Assembly (NCBI GenBank): GCA_013397695.1
Contig: VYZI01000148.1
Span: 248,001 to 312,000 of the forward strand
Length of the DNA: 64,000 nt
Direction: 5' to 3'
Source: Centropus unirufus
Lineage: Eukaryota > Chordata > Aves > Cuculiformes > Centropidae
The notes beneath the pieces were generated by a model. That model did no database searches, was not told where the DNA came from, and saw only the letters and a program-made list of their open reading frames with translations. This document shows positions 1-12,060 of the stretch, piece by piece (position 1 is the stretch's first letter; each line of letters starts with the position of its first letter). Both the position numbers and the translations under genes were made by a program.

Positions 1-209
1 TTTATCTTCTGATACGTTTTCTGGCCCATTCAGATTCTTCTCCTTTCCCAAGTGTATTTCATAGAGTCTAAGCAAGCAGAGTTTTACTTCACCAATTTGT
101 TTCTCTAATAGTACAGCCACCTGACGTATGAGAACAAAGCTAATACTAGATGGCCTTTCTAAGAGAACCTTCAAGGTAACGTCCAAAAACTTGTTCTAAA
201 TTGAATGGA

Positions 210-1086
210 CCCTTGGCAAGTTCACAATGACACTAAGCTGGGAGGATGTGTTGATCTGCTTGAGGGTAGGAAGGCTCTTCAAAGGGATCAAGACAAGCTG
301 GACCAATGGGCTGAGGCCAATGGGATAAGGTTCAACAAAGCCAAATGCCAGGTCCTGCACTTGGGACACAACAACCCTGTGCAGTGCTACAGGCTTGGGG
401 AAGAGAGGCTGGAAAGCTGCCTGGAGGAGAAGGACCTGGAGGTGCTGGTTGACAGAGGCTGAACACGAGCCAGCAGTGTGCCCAGGTGGCCAAGAAGGCC
501 AATGGCATCTTGGCCTGGATCAGAAACAGCGTGGCCAGCAGGGCCAGGGAGGGGATTCTGCCCCGGTACTTGGCACTGCTGAGGCTGCACCTCGAATCCT
601 GTGTTCAGTCCTGGGCCCCTCACTACAAGAAGGACATTGAGGTCCTGGAGCGTGTCCAGAGAAAGGCAAGGAAGCTGGGGAATGGGCTGGAGAACAAGTC
701 TATGAGGAGCAGCTGAGGGAGCTGGGATTGTTCAGCCTGGAGAAGAGGAGGCTGAGGGGAGATCTTATCCCTGCCTACACTTGCCTGAAAGGAGGTTGTG
801 GAGAAGTGGGTGCTGGTCTCTTCTCCCCAAGTGACAGGGGATAGGACAAGGGGGAATGGCCTCAAGTTGTGCCAGGGGAGTTTCAAGATGAAAATTAGGA
901 AGAAGTTTTTCACTGAAAGGGTCATCAGGTGCTAGAAGAGGCTGCCTAGGGAGGCGGTGGAATACATCCCTGGATGTATTTAAATGGTGGGTAGATGAGG
1001 TGCTTAGGGATATGGTTTAGTAGCCGACAGGTATGGTTGGACTTGATCTTAGAGGTCTTTTCCAACCTGGTGATTCTGTGATTCTT
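210..1086 (+). mobile_element. CR1 LINE, 5'-truncated, sense orientation
   Basis: The segment follows the avian CR1 3' region from the reverse-transcriptase active-site area to the 3' terminus. Near the left edge the translation reads NDTKLGG, the remains of the family's FADDTKLGG block. Then come the frame-broken thumb-region phrases (RFNKAKCQVLHLG, VAKKANGIL). The non-coding end includes 'gctgaggggagatcttatcc' and 'ttggacttgatctt', and finishes in 'tgattctgtgattct'. The coding part is split by stops (for example after DRG at 462), so it is dead. The 5' truncation is normal for target-primed reverse transcription. The left edge is approximate. Confidence 0.93.
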
Positions 1087-2464
1087 CAAAAGGGTGCGGA
1101 TGTGTTTATCTCTTGATGATATAAAAACTGCTTATGAAATAATCTTTACAAACTTATGTGAGTTTTTGCCATATTCTAAAATCAAGGAGGGAAGAAGCTA
1201 TTAAACAGAAAATCAAATGCTTACTTTTCATTAAAAAAAAAAATCTGGATTTTTAATGCTTTATTATTAAGCAAGATGCAAAGTCTAAAACAGAATTTAA
1301 CTAAAGAACCTTCAAAATTATTTAGAAGTGGGATGTTCCTTTGGCGCTAGCATTTCTAGAGTCTTTATGAGACTATCAGCTAATTCTGCTTATCATCTGT
1401 TGTAAATAAAATTTTGCACAAATGTTTTTCTTCCTATACCAAAACCAAGTGATTAATGCAACTCTGCTGCGCTCTTCGCCCTTCACTTTAATGAGTCACA
1501 CAGGCTGGGTAATGGTGGCCTCGCATCCTTTTCAGCAAGGGTTTATTTGAATACTTGTTAATTTTTCAGGGCCAGTATAATCAGGATGTTACGTATTAAA
1601 GGAGGCGTGCAAGCTTACAGCTTTTGACACTCTCCCATCTTAAAAATAAATTTAGCGATTATGATAAGATGAAATCATCTCCTGTTTTTCGAAGGAACAC
1701 AGAAAAGCTTTGGTTTGAAAAAAAATACAAAAATAACTAGTCTCCAATTTAATTCATTAGGAGTTTTGGGACTGAGTAACCAACAGAAGGATTCCTCATT
1801 TAAATGCTAATCTTCTAAATCCATGGGCTGAACGCTCTGGTTTTCTGTGCAGGCCAAGAAGGAGCATGCACCGACAAGCAGGTAACCACCATTGTACCCA
1901 GATGCCAAGGCAGCTCCCCGAGTCTTTCCACACCTGTAACGGAGAAGTGACACACACAAGAGCATTTGTCACCCTTCCACCGCGCAGTGCCTGCAGCCAT
2001 GCATTTGTAAGGTCAGCCATCCCTCAGGCCTGACTCACACAGGTACTTGACTGGACTCAGTACTAAGGGTGAGAGGGCTGGAGAAGGCATTTGACACTTC
2101 ATGGTCTAAGGAAAAAAAAAAAAAGAGCAAACAGAAAGCAAAATCTTATCAGCCACATCGTTCCTTATGCACTTCTGCAAAACCTATCGGCTGCTAAGCT
2201 ATGGCAGGAGCCTGATGCGTGCCAGGGAGCCAACAGCATCTGTAGCCTTCATCCCATCCCTTTTGTATGAAATTCATACTCTAGGATAATCAAGCATGAT
2301 TCACTGTTTTCTTTTGTAATGTGTGTACTTAGTATCAGCACCCCTCAAGCACAGATCTAACCAAGCAGAATGTACCCAGCTCAGGACCACACAATGGGGA
2401 AAGCACAGGGAGGGAATATGTGGGATGCTGAAGTGTGGTCTGTCGCCATTTCCTTCAGAAACCA
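1087..2464. other. Spacer without recognised gene
   Basis: AT-rich sequence with short open frames on both strands (at most 74 codons), none resembling a known protein. It holds an A13 run at 2112-2124. I see no repeat family or RNA gene. Confidence 0.6.
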
Positions 2465-2715
2465 AATGGTTATTTTGGGCACCCTTCACCTTCCTGGTGG
2501 CTCCCCAGGTGTTGTGCCCGCTTATTCAGAGCATATAAATGAATAAGTGCCCATTTTCTCCTCCAAAGGCGGAATTCCCAACTCCACTGCTTACCTTCCA
2601 GCCTTCCTGTGAACCCTGACCTCCAGCATTTTATGATTGCTGCAGAAGGCACTGCCCTGGGTGACCAGCACTGCCACCACCTTTTCCCTTCTTGTGAGAA
2701 GCAATTCGGGCTAGC
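2465..2715 (-). mobile_element. Degenerate CR1 ORF2 fragment, inverted
   Basis: The segment aligns by eye with 35925-36140 of this window. Shared blocks are 'gggcacccttc' near the left, then 'ccagccttcct', 'ctccagcat', 'ctgccctg' and 'cttgtgag'. The 35.5-kb copy is a better preserved inverted piece of CR1 ORF2, between the endonuclease and the reverse transcriptase, so this is the same portion in a more decayed copy. No coding frame survives. Edges are approximate, and the call rests mainly on the internal match. Confidence 0.65.
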
Positions 2716-2849
2716 AAAGAGAAGGCTGAAGGACACTGTAATGACGGCCTATTTGGAGGTCAATTACAGAGAAGAAGATCAAATCCATCTTATTATGGAG
2801 AGACAGATGATATGACCTAGGGCAACAGGAATAATTTGCTGGTCAAATA

Positions 2850-3030
2850 ATCAAGTTGAGCATTAGGCAAAACTTAATAGAAAAAGTGTAGTACTGGGTC
2901 AGGCTGTCTGAAGACGTGGTGATATCTCTGGCCTTTTAGACTAAGCTGGTCAAAACCATAACAGAGTTGAGCAGGAGTCTGAGGTAGAAGGCCACAAGGT
3001 CCTCTTTCCATTTACCATTCTGTGACTCTG
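2850..3030 (+). mobile_element. CR1 3'-end fragment, sense, highly diverged
   Basis: Phrases follow the CR1 3' region in order: an 'aaaacttaatagaaaaagt' block, 'gggtcaggctgtctgaagac' (family: GAACAGGCTGCCCA...), 'aaggtcctctttcca', and the terminal octamer-like 'ccattctgtgactctg'. The fragment is short and much decayed, so the left edge is uncertain. It stops 7 bases before the next element, which lies in the opposite direction. Confidence 0.7.
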
Positions 3031-3037
3031 TAATTAG

Positions 3038-3407
3038 AATCACAGAATCATAGATACATAGAATGGTTTGGGTTGAAGGGACCATGAAGGTCATCTAGGC
3101 AACCACCCCCCGCAGCAGTGAACAAGGACACCTTTATCTACATCATGTTGCTCAGAGCCCTACCAAACCTGACCCAGAATGTTTCCAGGGATGGAGCATC
3201 TACTACCTCTCTGTGCAACCCTTTCCAGTGCTTCACTACCCTCAGCGTAAAAAACAATTTCTTCCTAATATCTAGTCTCAACATTTCCTCATTTAGTTTA
3301 AAGCCATTTTCCCTTGTCTTATCGCTATAGATCCTGCCATAAATCTTTCCCCAATTTTTCTTATAACCCCCCCTTTAAGTCTGAAAAGGTTGCAATTCCT
3401 CTCCCCT
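3038..3407 (-). mobile_element. CR1 3'-end fragment, inverted
   Basis: The segment begins with the inverted CR1 terminus ('aatcacagaatcatagatac', then 'gaatggtttgggttgaaggg'). It continues through 'aaggtcatct', 'tgtttccagggatgga', 'cttcactaccctcagcgtaa' and 'cccttgtctta'. This is the typical antisense reading of the last 350-400 bases of avian CR1. It lacks coding capacity. Confidence 0.95.
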
Positions 3408-3784
3408 TGTTTGTTTTCCTGTCTGAGAAGCAAGCTGCTAGGTCAAGATCCAGCCTTTAGGGTGCTTGTCAGAAGTTTGGAAAAATCACCAGGCCAGCTC
3501 TGTCAGGGGAGAGTAGGTTGTCATTGTCAATGTTCTTGGGGAAGAGTAATGATGCATTTATTTTTCTATCAAAGCATCCACCTGCCTAGCATTAACTTGC
3601 ATCTTACACATTTGTACAGGCAGTGAGAGCTGTGCTTTAGGAAGCAGCAAACTGTTCAGCGCCTGCTTGACAATGCTCATGCGTTCTGGCTTTCTCAGGG
3701 TCATTGATCCTTAGGCTTCAGCTAAGGGTTAAGTATTGCTGTGTTGTGGTCTCTGGATGGGTTGTTCAAGGACGCCTGGGCTGC

Positions 3785-4376
3785 GTCAGAAGAAGCATAG
3801 CAGTCAGGTTGAGGGAAAGGGAATCTCTTCCTCTAGGCTGCTCTCATGAGACCCCACTTGGAGTATTGCATCCATCTCCAAGGTCCCCAGTACAAGAAAG
3901 ACATGGACTTGTTAGAGCGGGTCCAGAGAAGGGCCACAAAATGGTCAGAGAGCTGGAACACCTCCTGTGTGAAGAAAGGCTGAAGGAGTTGGATTTGTTG
4001 GGCCCGAAGAAGAAAAGGCTCCAGGAAAACCTTATTGTGGCTGTTCATATATAAAGTTGAGCTTCTAAGAAAAACAGAGATATTGGTTACCAAGGTTTGT
4101 AGCGACAGGACAAGGGGTAATGGTTTTAAACTAAATGAGGCTAGATTTACATTAGACATATGGAAGACATTTTTATCATAACGGTGATGAGTCAGCGGAA
4201 CAGGTTTCCCAGTGATCTTGTGGATGCCCCATTAATGGAAGCGTCCAAGGTCAGATTTGACAGGACTTTGAGCAACCTCTTCTGGTGGAAGAAGTCCCTG
4301 CTCCTGGCAGGAGGACTGGGCTAGATGATCTGTAAAGGTCTCTTCCATTCTACGGTTCTATGAGTATATGATTTCA
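3785..4376 (+). mobile_element. CR1 LINE, 5'-truncated, sense
   Basis: The segment matches the CR1 end in order: 'gagaccccacttggagtatt', 'gtccagagaagggccacaaa', 'gacaggacaaggggtaatgg', 'actgggctagatgatctgta' and the terminal 'ttctacggttctatga'. It covers the end of ORF2 (LEYCI...) and the 3' UTR, with frameshifts and stops. The terminal repeat has the ATTCTATG type rather than the ATTCTGTG type seen at 1086, so it probably belongs to a different CR1 subfamily. Confidence 0.93.
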
Positions 4377-7151
4377 CAAGTGAGATCATAGCCTTTTATT
4401 AAGAGAAGTATTTTATTTGCAATTGAATACATTTACAGCATAGGAATAAATGAAAGGTAAATAAACAAAGCAATAACCTTTTTGCTTTGAAGAAAAATAA
4501 AATACCATCTACTATGACAGAAATACGAATTCTGAGCTGATAAAAAGGGAATTTCTGTCATGTAAAATGTCCTCTTTTTTTCTTTCAAACTAAATTGAAC
4601 TCTAAAGCCAGCAGTTATTGCAAATTATTTCCCTCTTCAAGAAATTATTTTGTATTACTCCAAATTTTCAGCTCAAGAAACACCATTTTTAACCTCTTTT
4701 TTAAGAAAAACAAAGTATATTTTGAAGAGATAATTTTTTTCACTCCAAGAGCCTTTTTCTCCAAAAATAACTCCAAGCAGCAATCCACTGAAATCTGTAT
4801 TAGTTTAAGAAATACATTTCACTAGTGCACTCTTCTTTCTAGAGGCAGCTGTTCAACAAATGTTTTTGAACAGTTCTCATGGAGTCTAGGTAGGGAGTTA
4901 TGAGGAAATAAGCCTCTTCTTTATGTTACAATCAGGACAGCTTACTTGTTGGAAAGCTTTAGCCATACTATGTGCATCATCTCTATTGGGAGACAGAAGT
5001 TGAGGTATCCTACTCTTTATGTAGTCACTAAAACAAAATAAAAGTGGCCAGATTGAATCAGTGGAGACAGATCTTATGCAGGATGATAAAGCTTGTGCAC
5101 AGAGCTCTTCTTTCTTTCCCAAGGATATGCAGAAGCTACACGCTAATCTTTTAAAATTTATAAATGTATGGCTATTAAATGCAGTGGTAACCATTTGCAA
5201 GAGTAAATGTACTTCTCTAACACAAAACTCCTTTTGTGTCAATATGGGATAGTAAGTACAGAGAGCACGTCTCTTCAGAGACGAATATTTTTAAATAAAG
5301 TTCACTAAGACTTTTAAAAGGCTATAATTAAAAGATATCTTTAACGAATATTTATTTTGCACCTTCTGTTCAGGATCTGTTAGTCCTGCATTGCACTCTG
5401 AGATCAAAATGCGACATAAGTGGAAAGATTTACTGCACTTCTTTCCACCACAGTGAAAGATATCTTTCTCTTTTATTTCCCAGCCACTACCATTTCAGCG
5501 GAGTGTCTTTATGGGATAATCAAAAGAAAACATCCCGGAAATTTCTGACATAACTTCTCTTTTTTTAACCCCCTCCATCTCAAACAAGGGCCAGATGCAC
5601 ACTGAGTCATAGTGAGGGGCTTTTTGGTTATTTAATTACAGTTTTTAATTAATGTGAGAAAGCTTAACTGATCCTAAATAGTGGTAACAGCTGACAAATT
5701 ACAAGAGCGCTTCATGCCCATAGAAAAGCTAATGCTGCAAGGAAAGCACAGGCTATCAACACTAGTTTGTAATCAGTCACATTTCAAAGAAATAGTTTTT
5801 CCAAATGTCTTTGTTCATGACAGATTAATATCATCTTTGAAGTTTAAGTAATTTTTAAGATCTGGTTAGGGGCAAATTAGATAAGAAGATGGCTGTGTAA
5901 TTAAATTAATACTTTGGAAAGCTCATATGGTTATAAGACCCAAATACTTACCCTGATAAAACGCTGCCAACATTTTAAAGAGGGGCACCGATTTCTTTTT
6001 CAGCCTATAAATTTTGTTGCTGACAGAGTTGGTAGGTGCGTGATTCAGTGCTCAGCACTGGTAACATGATTCCCCCAGGTTTCTAGATGCTTGTCCAAGA
6101 TGAAGGCTCCGGCAAAGACTCTAGCACCATGGATCTGCTTCCACAGATCTTGGCCACGCTCGCAACACAATTTGGAGAGCCTTGCTGAGCCAAGGCTTGG
6201 TGCTCTTTTCCAGCCCACTGAAGCAGGGACCAAGAACATCTGCTTGAGGTGCTGCCAGACCCATCAAGTCCCACGTATGATCACACCACTCATATCTGTA
6301 CTCCCCTTCACGCCCACCAACCAGGACTGTGCTTGATGCCTGGCTTCCACGGGCGGTGGGGGCAGCACCGCAGCCACGGGCAGGCACCACTCAGAGACAG
6401 ATGCTCCAGCAGCAGGCCCTCCCACAGCACACAGCTTCCCCATGCCATCTTTGTCATGTTGTCTGGAACACTCATCAAACACCTTCACACCTGATTAAAT
6501 GCCTGCCCCCATCAGCAAGGTTGCCGCAGGATTCCTCCACAGGGCTTCACTAACTCCAGAGATCTGCTGCGATGGGCTGTCAGATCCCATCTCTGCATCT
6601 CCTTTTAGATTATGTGGGTTTGGCCTGCCAATCACTCTTGGTGACAAAGAAATTCTCTCCATAGAGCCAAGTGGTTTTGTAAAATGCATTCTGAATCATA
6701 TCAACCAGATGCTTTTATAAAGCTGCTTGTGGGACCAAAACGTGGTAAAAGAAAGAGAGTTGTAAACTAATATTTAAACCCCTTGAAAAATTTACTAACT
6801 TTATGGAGCAATGGTAGGCAAGTGGAAAAGGGGTGTTATTTCAGCCTTGTGTCCAGAAACTCATTTCAGTGAAAAATTCCAACAGAAGCATGCTCATTAT
6901 TAAGGGGGGGGGGGAGAATAGCTCATCTACTTTGCAAGAAGAAAGAGACAAACCTTTCTGCCGATGCCTTTCACAAAACCTTCAGGAGCTGAAGTGTGTT
7001 TGAGCAGGAGTTGTTCAAGGTGTTTCACTGTGATTCACTCCAGGTTAGATACCCGTGTTCTTTTGAAAGCCCTACTGTGTAATAGTTTGCCTCTTTGGAT
7101 GCCTGGGTATTATTAGAAGTCTGCCTTCATTTGCCTGTCGTGTACACACCG
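4377..7151. other. Spacer without recognised gene
   Basis: 4377-6000 is strongly AT-rich. 6090-6550 is a GC-richer patch with overlapping short open frames on both strands (up to 89 codons), none with a recognisable domain. CpGs are few, so the patch is not a promoter-type island. A G11 run lies at 6904-6914. I see nothing else in the interval. Confidence 0.55.
6904..6914 (+). repeat. Homopolymer G11
   Basis: Eleven consecutive G, preceded by 'taa' and followed by 'agaat'. Mononucleotide G runs of this length are rare in vertebrate DNA. They are prone to length errors in assembly as well as real polymorphism. Confidence 0.95.
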
Positions 7152-7282
7152 TTAAGGTGAGGAATTATCACTATTTTCTAGACCTGGAAGTGGAAATAAG
7201 TTGATTTGTTTACCCAGGGAAGCACAAAGGAACAGTCCTGCCGGGTTAACACAGCCCAGGAGACTGTTTTGAACAGTGTCAG
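7152..7282 (-). mobile_element. Possible ancient MIR SINE fragment
   Basis: The + strand reads like an eroded reverse complement of MIR: 'gaattatcactattttctag', a 'ggaagtggaaataag' block, then 'tttacccagggaagcacaaa' (MIR: TTGCCCAAGGTCACACAG). It ends in a 'gactgttttgaacagtgtc' stretch where MIR has its 5' portion. The order is right but identity is low, so this is a tentative call. Confidence 0.4.
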
Positions 7283-10200
7283 CAGTGGAGACTTTGGATA
7301 AGTAACGTGTCTTGGGTTGAATTTCCTCTCTTTTGCCCTTACAGCTCCTAGCAACTATTCACGTAAGGACTTTTTGAGGCAGAGTTGCATCCAATGGACC
7401 AGATTCAACTGCCGTCAAGAAGAGAGCTACTGGCTGAGAATGGATCAGATTCAAATTTTCAGCCTCTTGCCTTGTAGGCTCGGTCCTTGTAAAGGATGTC
7501 TAAAGCCTTCACCTTAATACTGAAATCTCCTGAAGATGAAACAATTCTTCCCTGAGATGCTGGAGACGGAACTCAGCCTAGCTTCGAGGTTTTTGCATGG
7601 ACTCTCTCACAGATTTTAAATTTTCAGTCTGGAACCTGGATCCAGTGAGGTGAACAGAAATGTTACAAATGCCCACAGAGCCAGCTGTGCAGTTAAGTTT
7701 GGTACCTATGGAACAGAGCAAAGTGAATCACTTATCACCATCATTACAGTCATCCAAATGCTCCATAAGAGGAATCATTGAGAGCTTTCAAGAGCACTTC
7801 AAGGTTTGCTTTGCTGCAGTATTGCATTTTGCATTGCAATATATTATTTTAGAATTAATCCCTAGAAGGTGAAAATTTCTTAAGCTATTGTGCTATTATA
7901 ATTTTAATAAATATTTTCCTTGTTGGTTACAAATTTCCCTAGTACTCTATGCAAGGAAAGTAAGGCAGGAATTGCAGTGTCAACTAACAACAAAGAACTG
8001 AAAGACAACAAATTGACCTGCCAGGCATCACTCACTCATCAGGTTGGCTTTCATTTACCTAAAACACTCACTAGTGATTAACAGTCCTTTACTTGCTCAC
8101 CAAAAAGAAAAAACACTCTTGTGAGAAATGAGCTGTATTACATCTTGTAGGATATTTGTGCAGAGGGAGGAGTCGGTTTTGCAACTCATTCCAAGAAAGC
8201 CATGCTTCCACTTGAAGAAAAAAAAGTCAGAAGAGTACAGGAGGAGAAACAGAGGACAAGTGGGAATGACACTGCAGCAGTACAGCGCCTTGGAACCTGG
8301 ACAAGTTTACAGGAACATCTCTGGTTTAGCAAGTCAATGATGCAAAGTGCTAAGCATCTCCATGGCTGTTAGAGTTAATGGACACCCAAAATCCTGGAGG
8401 AGAAGAAATATTTCTAAGCTAAAAACTCTTTTACTCAGCTCTTTCTTTTTGCTGAAGGAAAAAATCACCGAGTTCAAAATCAGTGAAAAGCTGATCCAAC
8501 AGCTTATGCAAGTGAGTTTCTTGCCAAAGGGATTGCTGGAACAAATTAATAACTTAAGGAAAAATGGGAATACAGTGGTAACATCTAAAGTGATTTAACA
8601 ACGTGTCTCAGCCCATTAAAAATGTATTTTTTACTAGACTAGAGAACTGAAACGTATTTATATTTCAAGCTAAAAAGCAAAACCTAAATGTCATCTTGGC
8701 AATTATTAAGCAGTCACATTTATTTCCAAAGAAAGAGAAAATATTAAAGGTTATATTTATATAGCACAATGTAGTATCACATAAAGGCGCCCAGACTAAC
8801 CCTTAACACTGAATGTTGGTGAAGGGTATTGCCAAGGGAGCAAGGGCACTATAGATGCAAATATAACCTCCTGCTGCTCAGAAAGGGTAGTGAACCAGGA
8901 AAGGGTCATGCTGTGATGGCCAGGTCCCTTCTAGAATTAAAATTAGCTTGTAGAGAACTAGTGTCAAAAACTCTGGGTGGCACTGCCCTTTGCAATGGAA
9001 TCCTGAAGGAGACTATCTTTGTCAAGACATTTTCTCTAAACCTCTTTCTAGTTTATAGAGGTTTGTGAGCAGTCTTCTAGACTTTGTATTTTGTTTTCCC
9101 TATTTGCCATTATATTCCTCTGTATACTTTATCCAATATTGAAGGGGCACAAGCTCATAAAATGCAACTAATGCCTGTCCAAGCTAAATATCTTTCAAAA
9201 ACAAGCAAATAGAAAAAATATCAAGTGAATGCATTTAGGCTCTTGTGACAATCCACTCCATTCATAAACTGCGTATCTGGAGCCCCTGTGGGAGTATTGG
9301 CCCAGAAGCCAAATCCATTTTGACTCTGCTCACCTTCACCTTGACAGACATCCTTTCATCTCCATCTTCAATGTAAATGCCCAAGAGCTGCTGGCACAAA
9401 CCTAAAAATAGAGACTAACGAAGTGAACCTGCCTCCTTCATAAAAGCATAAACATCTTGGGCAACAGAACAGGAGGGGATTGATTTGACTGATCACTTTG
9501 CAGCTCTCCTGGCCAGGGTTCCCCAGCCCCTGGGGAGCCCGATGAGGGTGTCGTGTGCCAGTTAAGTTACGCTGAGATCTGCTGGAAGATGCTTGGGTGC
9601 AAAAGAAGATTTTGACAGAGAAAAGACTGTTGAAATGAAACTGCTTTAGACACGGGGCAATACAAAAGTTAGAAAAAGGTGGATGAGCTAAGGGAGAACA
9701 AAGAAAAGCTCAACTCAACCTGCATCTGCAAGTTTGTTTTAAATATAATTTTCATAATATTTCTGTGAAAGACAGCCATCATTTTTCAGTGCACTCCAAG
9801 ACTATTCTTTGCACAGAGACTTGCTGTTTCTTGCCCTTTCTCTTCCTTTTGAGATCCTAACAAGCAAAACCACCATTTGCTATGCTCTTATCTTTATGCC
9901 CAGTATAACTCCCCTTGCCTAAGCCCCAAAAACTAAGATCCCAAGATACTTTGGTTGGAGGCTGGAGGAGGAGCAATGAACATGGTAAAACTCAAGGCTA
10001 ATTCTCCTGATTAGACCAATGTATTTTCACTAAAGCTGGTCCTGAGGTTCTCTGAAAGCCACCAACACATGTGGGAAATCTCACCAACTACCTCCCTCAT
10101 TTTCCCATAAAAAGCTATAATAAGCTAATATATAGCCCCAAAATTTTGCACGTATCTCATTTCAAGATATTTGAAAAACAGAGAAAAGTGATTGAGATTA

Positions 10201-11879
10201 TATATTTTATTTCTACAATTGAAAGAAAAATCATTTATCTAGTTTTACAGGACTTGTCTTATTCTCTTTGACTAAATGCCACCTTGTTCACTATCTCCAA
10301 AGCTACAAGGACTTCCATAGCCTTTGGAAGTGGTGTAGAAATACTGCTCAGGGCTATCTCCAGCTTCTTGCTTTTCTTGCTTTCACAGTTATCCTCGTTC
10401 TGAATTGGCAGTATGAGGTGGCATGCTTCTATGCAGTTGCTAGAAAAAAGCAACAGGGATGGGAAATACAGCGCAAGGACACAACACGAAAGTCACAGAC
10501 GTGACAGAGACACAGACAAGTAATGCATTTAGGAGGAAAGTAAAAAAAACCAAAACGCTGGGTTTTCATGAACTGTGGAAAACAATGTACCTATCACCCG
10601 AGAACATGTTGTATGGTAGGGAGAAATCGATCGCTTGCCAGATGTATTTGTCCTCCAAGTCACATTTCCTATTGTGCACTTTCCTTCTGTTTGTGGCAAT
10701 ATGCAGACTGCTACAGGCTACTTACATGTTTTCTTCTTGAATCTTCCTATTTCCACAAAATCATTTCAGCGGAGGCATTTCCACTCAGCAAAAGCAAACC
10801 AGATGGAGAAAACAAATCATTAATTTATGACTCAGAAGATACATTTTTGTGACAGAACTTTGTATCATTCTACATGTCTTTTAAAATTTATTTTTTCATG
10901 ACATTTGCGAGTAGATAGGAAAATAAAATTAGAAGTAGGGGATTCCTTACGGTGGCAGCGTGCTGTCCTCAATCCTCAAGCTGCTGTTACAGATCTTCTG
11001 CCAATGGCAGTCCCCGGTAGAGCTGTTCTTTCTCCTCCATCCTCTTAGCTGCCTGACACCGGTGGGTGTAAGGGATCAGGACTGCCTGGTGGGGAAAGGG
11101 GGGCAGTGACGGGCATTTGAGGACACCAAGACCTTTACTCAGCCAAGCAGCAGTGGAGTCGCGTGCCTGGCCACAGTCTCGTCCAGAAATCTCATCTCTT
11201 CTTTGATTCAGGATGGTATTGGATAGCAGGTGACCTTTCCCTCCTCTGCCAGCCTCGGTGGAGGAGAGCCACTAGTTTTATTGGCCTGGCCCAAACATGC
11301 CTGCCTGTTTCCATGATGTTTTATCCATCACTTCGCATGGATACACCCGCAGTGTCCTGCAGACAAGGGTTGCTCCCTCTTGCTATTAGGGCTCTGGGCA
11401 GGAGTGTTTGGTGTGACTGCCGAGCACCCTGGGCTGTGGGAGTGGTCCCATTTGCCTGTGACAATTCCACAGGGGTAGGATCACTCCCTTGAAGATAAGG
11501 ATCTTACCTCGCAAGATTTCCCAACAGCTTCAGGAGGAAAGGCCTGATCAGAAATATTTTCTTTGAGGCTTTAACAAGGCAGAAAGCCTCTCCATCTCTC
11601 CTCTTGAATAATTCCCATAGCAAAAGAAATTTCTCTCTTTCTCTCTGCTCCCAGAGCTCCTCCATAAGAGCTTCACAGTGCATTTGTGTATCTCCGAGCC
11701 CTTTGGATAGCCCTTCTTGTTTTTTTTTAATGGAACTCTGCGCATCACAGTTATTAATCACCCGATTCATTGATAATGCTAACACAGAGACAAGGTTATG
11801 AAGGTACCCAGATTGGAAACTGGATCTGATTGTTTGTTTTGCTTGTAAAACTGCTCAGATTCTAGGAACAGTGACAGGC

Positions 11880-12060
11880 TCTAAGAGGGCAATTTAGGTT
11901 TTTTAAGTCAGATGAAGCGACTGCTGCTTTTAGTTAATTGTCAACTCTTTTATTTCAGCACTACACAGAAAACAAATTCTGTTCTATTCCTCATAATGAG
12001 CCAATTTTGATTAGGGTAATTACCATGGGATAATTGTAGGCTACCTATGGTTAATTAGTG
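11880..12060. promoter_or_regulatory. Candidate conserved non-coding element (AT-hook/homeodomain site cluster)
   Basis: Within 180 bases there are several homeodomain-type cores: TTAATTG at 11934-11940, TAATTA at 12017-12022 and TTAATTAG at 12051-12058, plus 'gataattg' between the last two. Such clusters are common in vertebrate developmental enhancers but also occur by chance in AT-rich DNA. Conservation cannot be assessed from one sequence. Confidence 0.2.

Noticed and set aside
6090..6550. GC-richer patch with several 60-89-codon frames
   Set aside because: Frames overlap in five registers and both strands with no preferred one. CpG is low.
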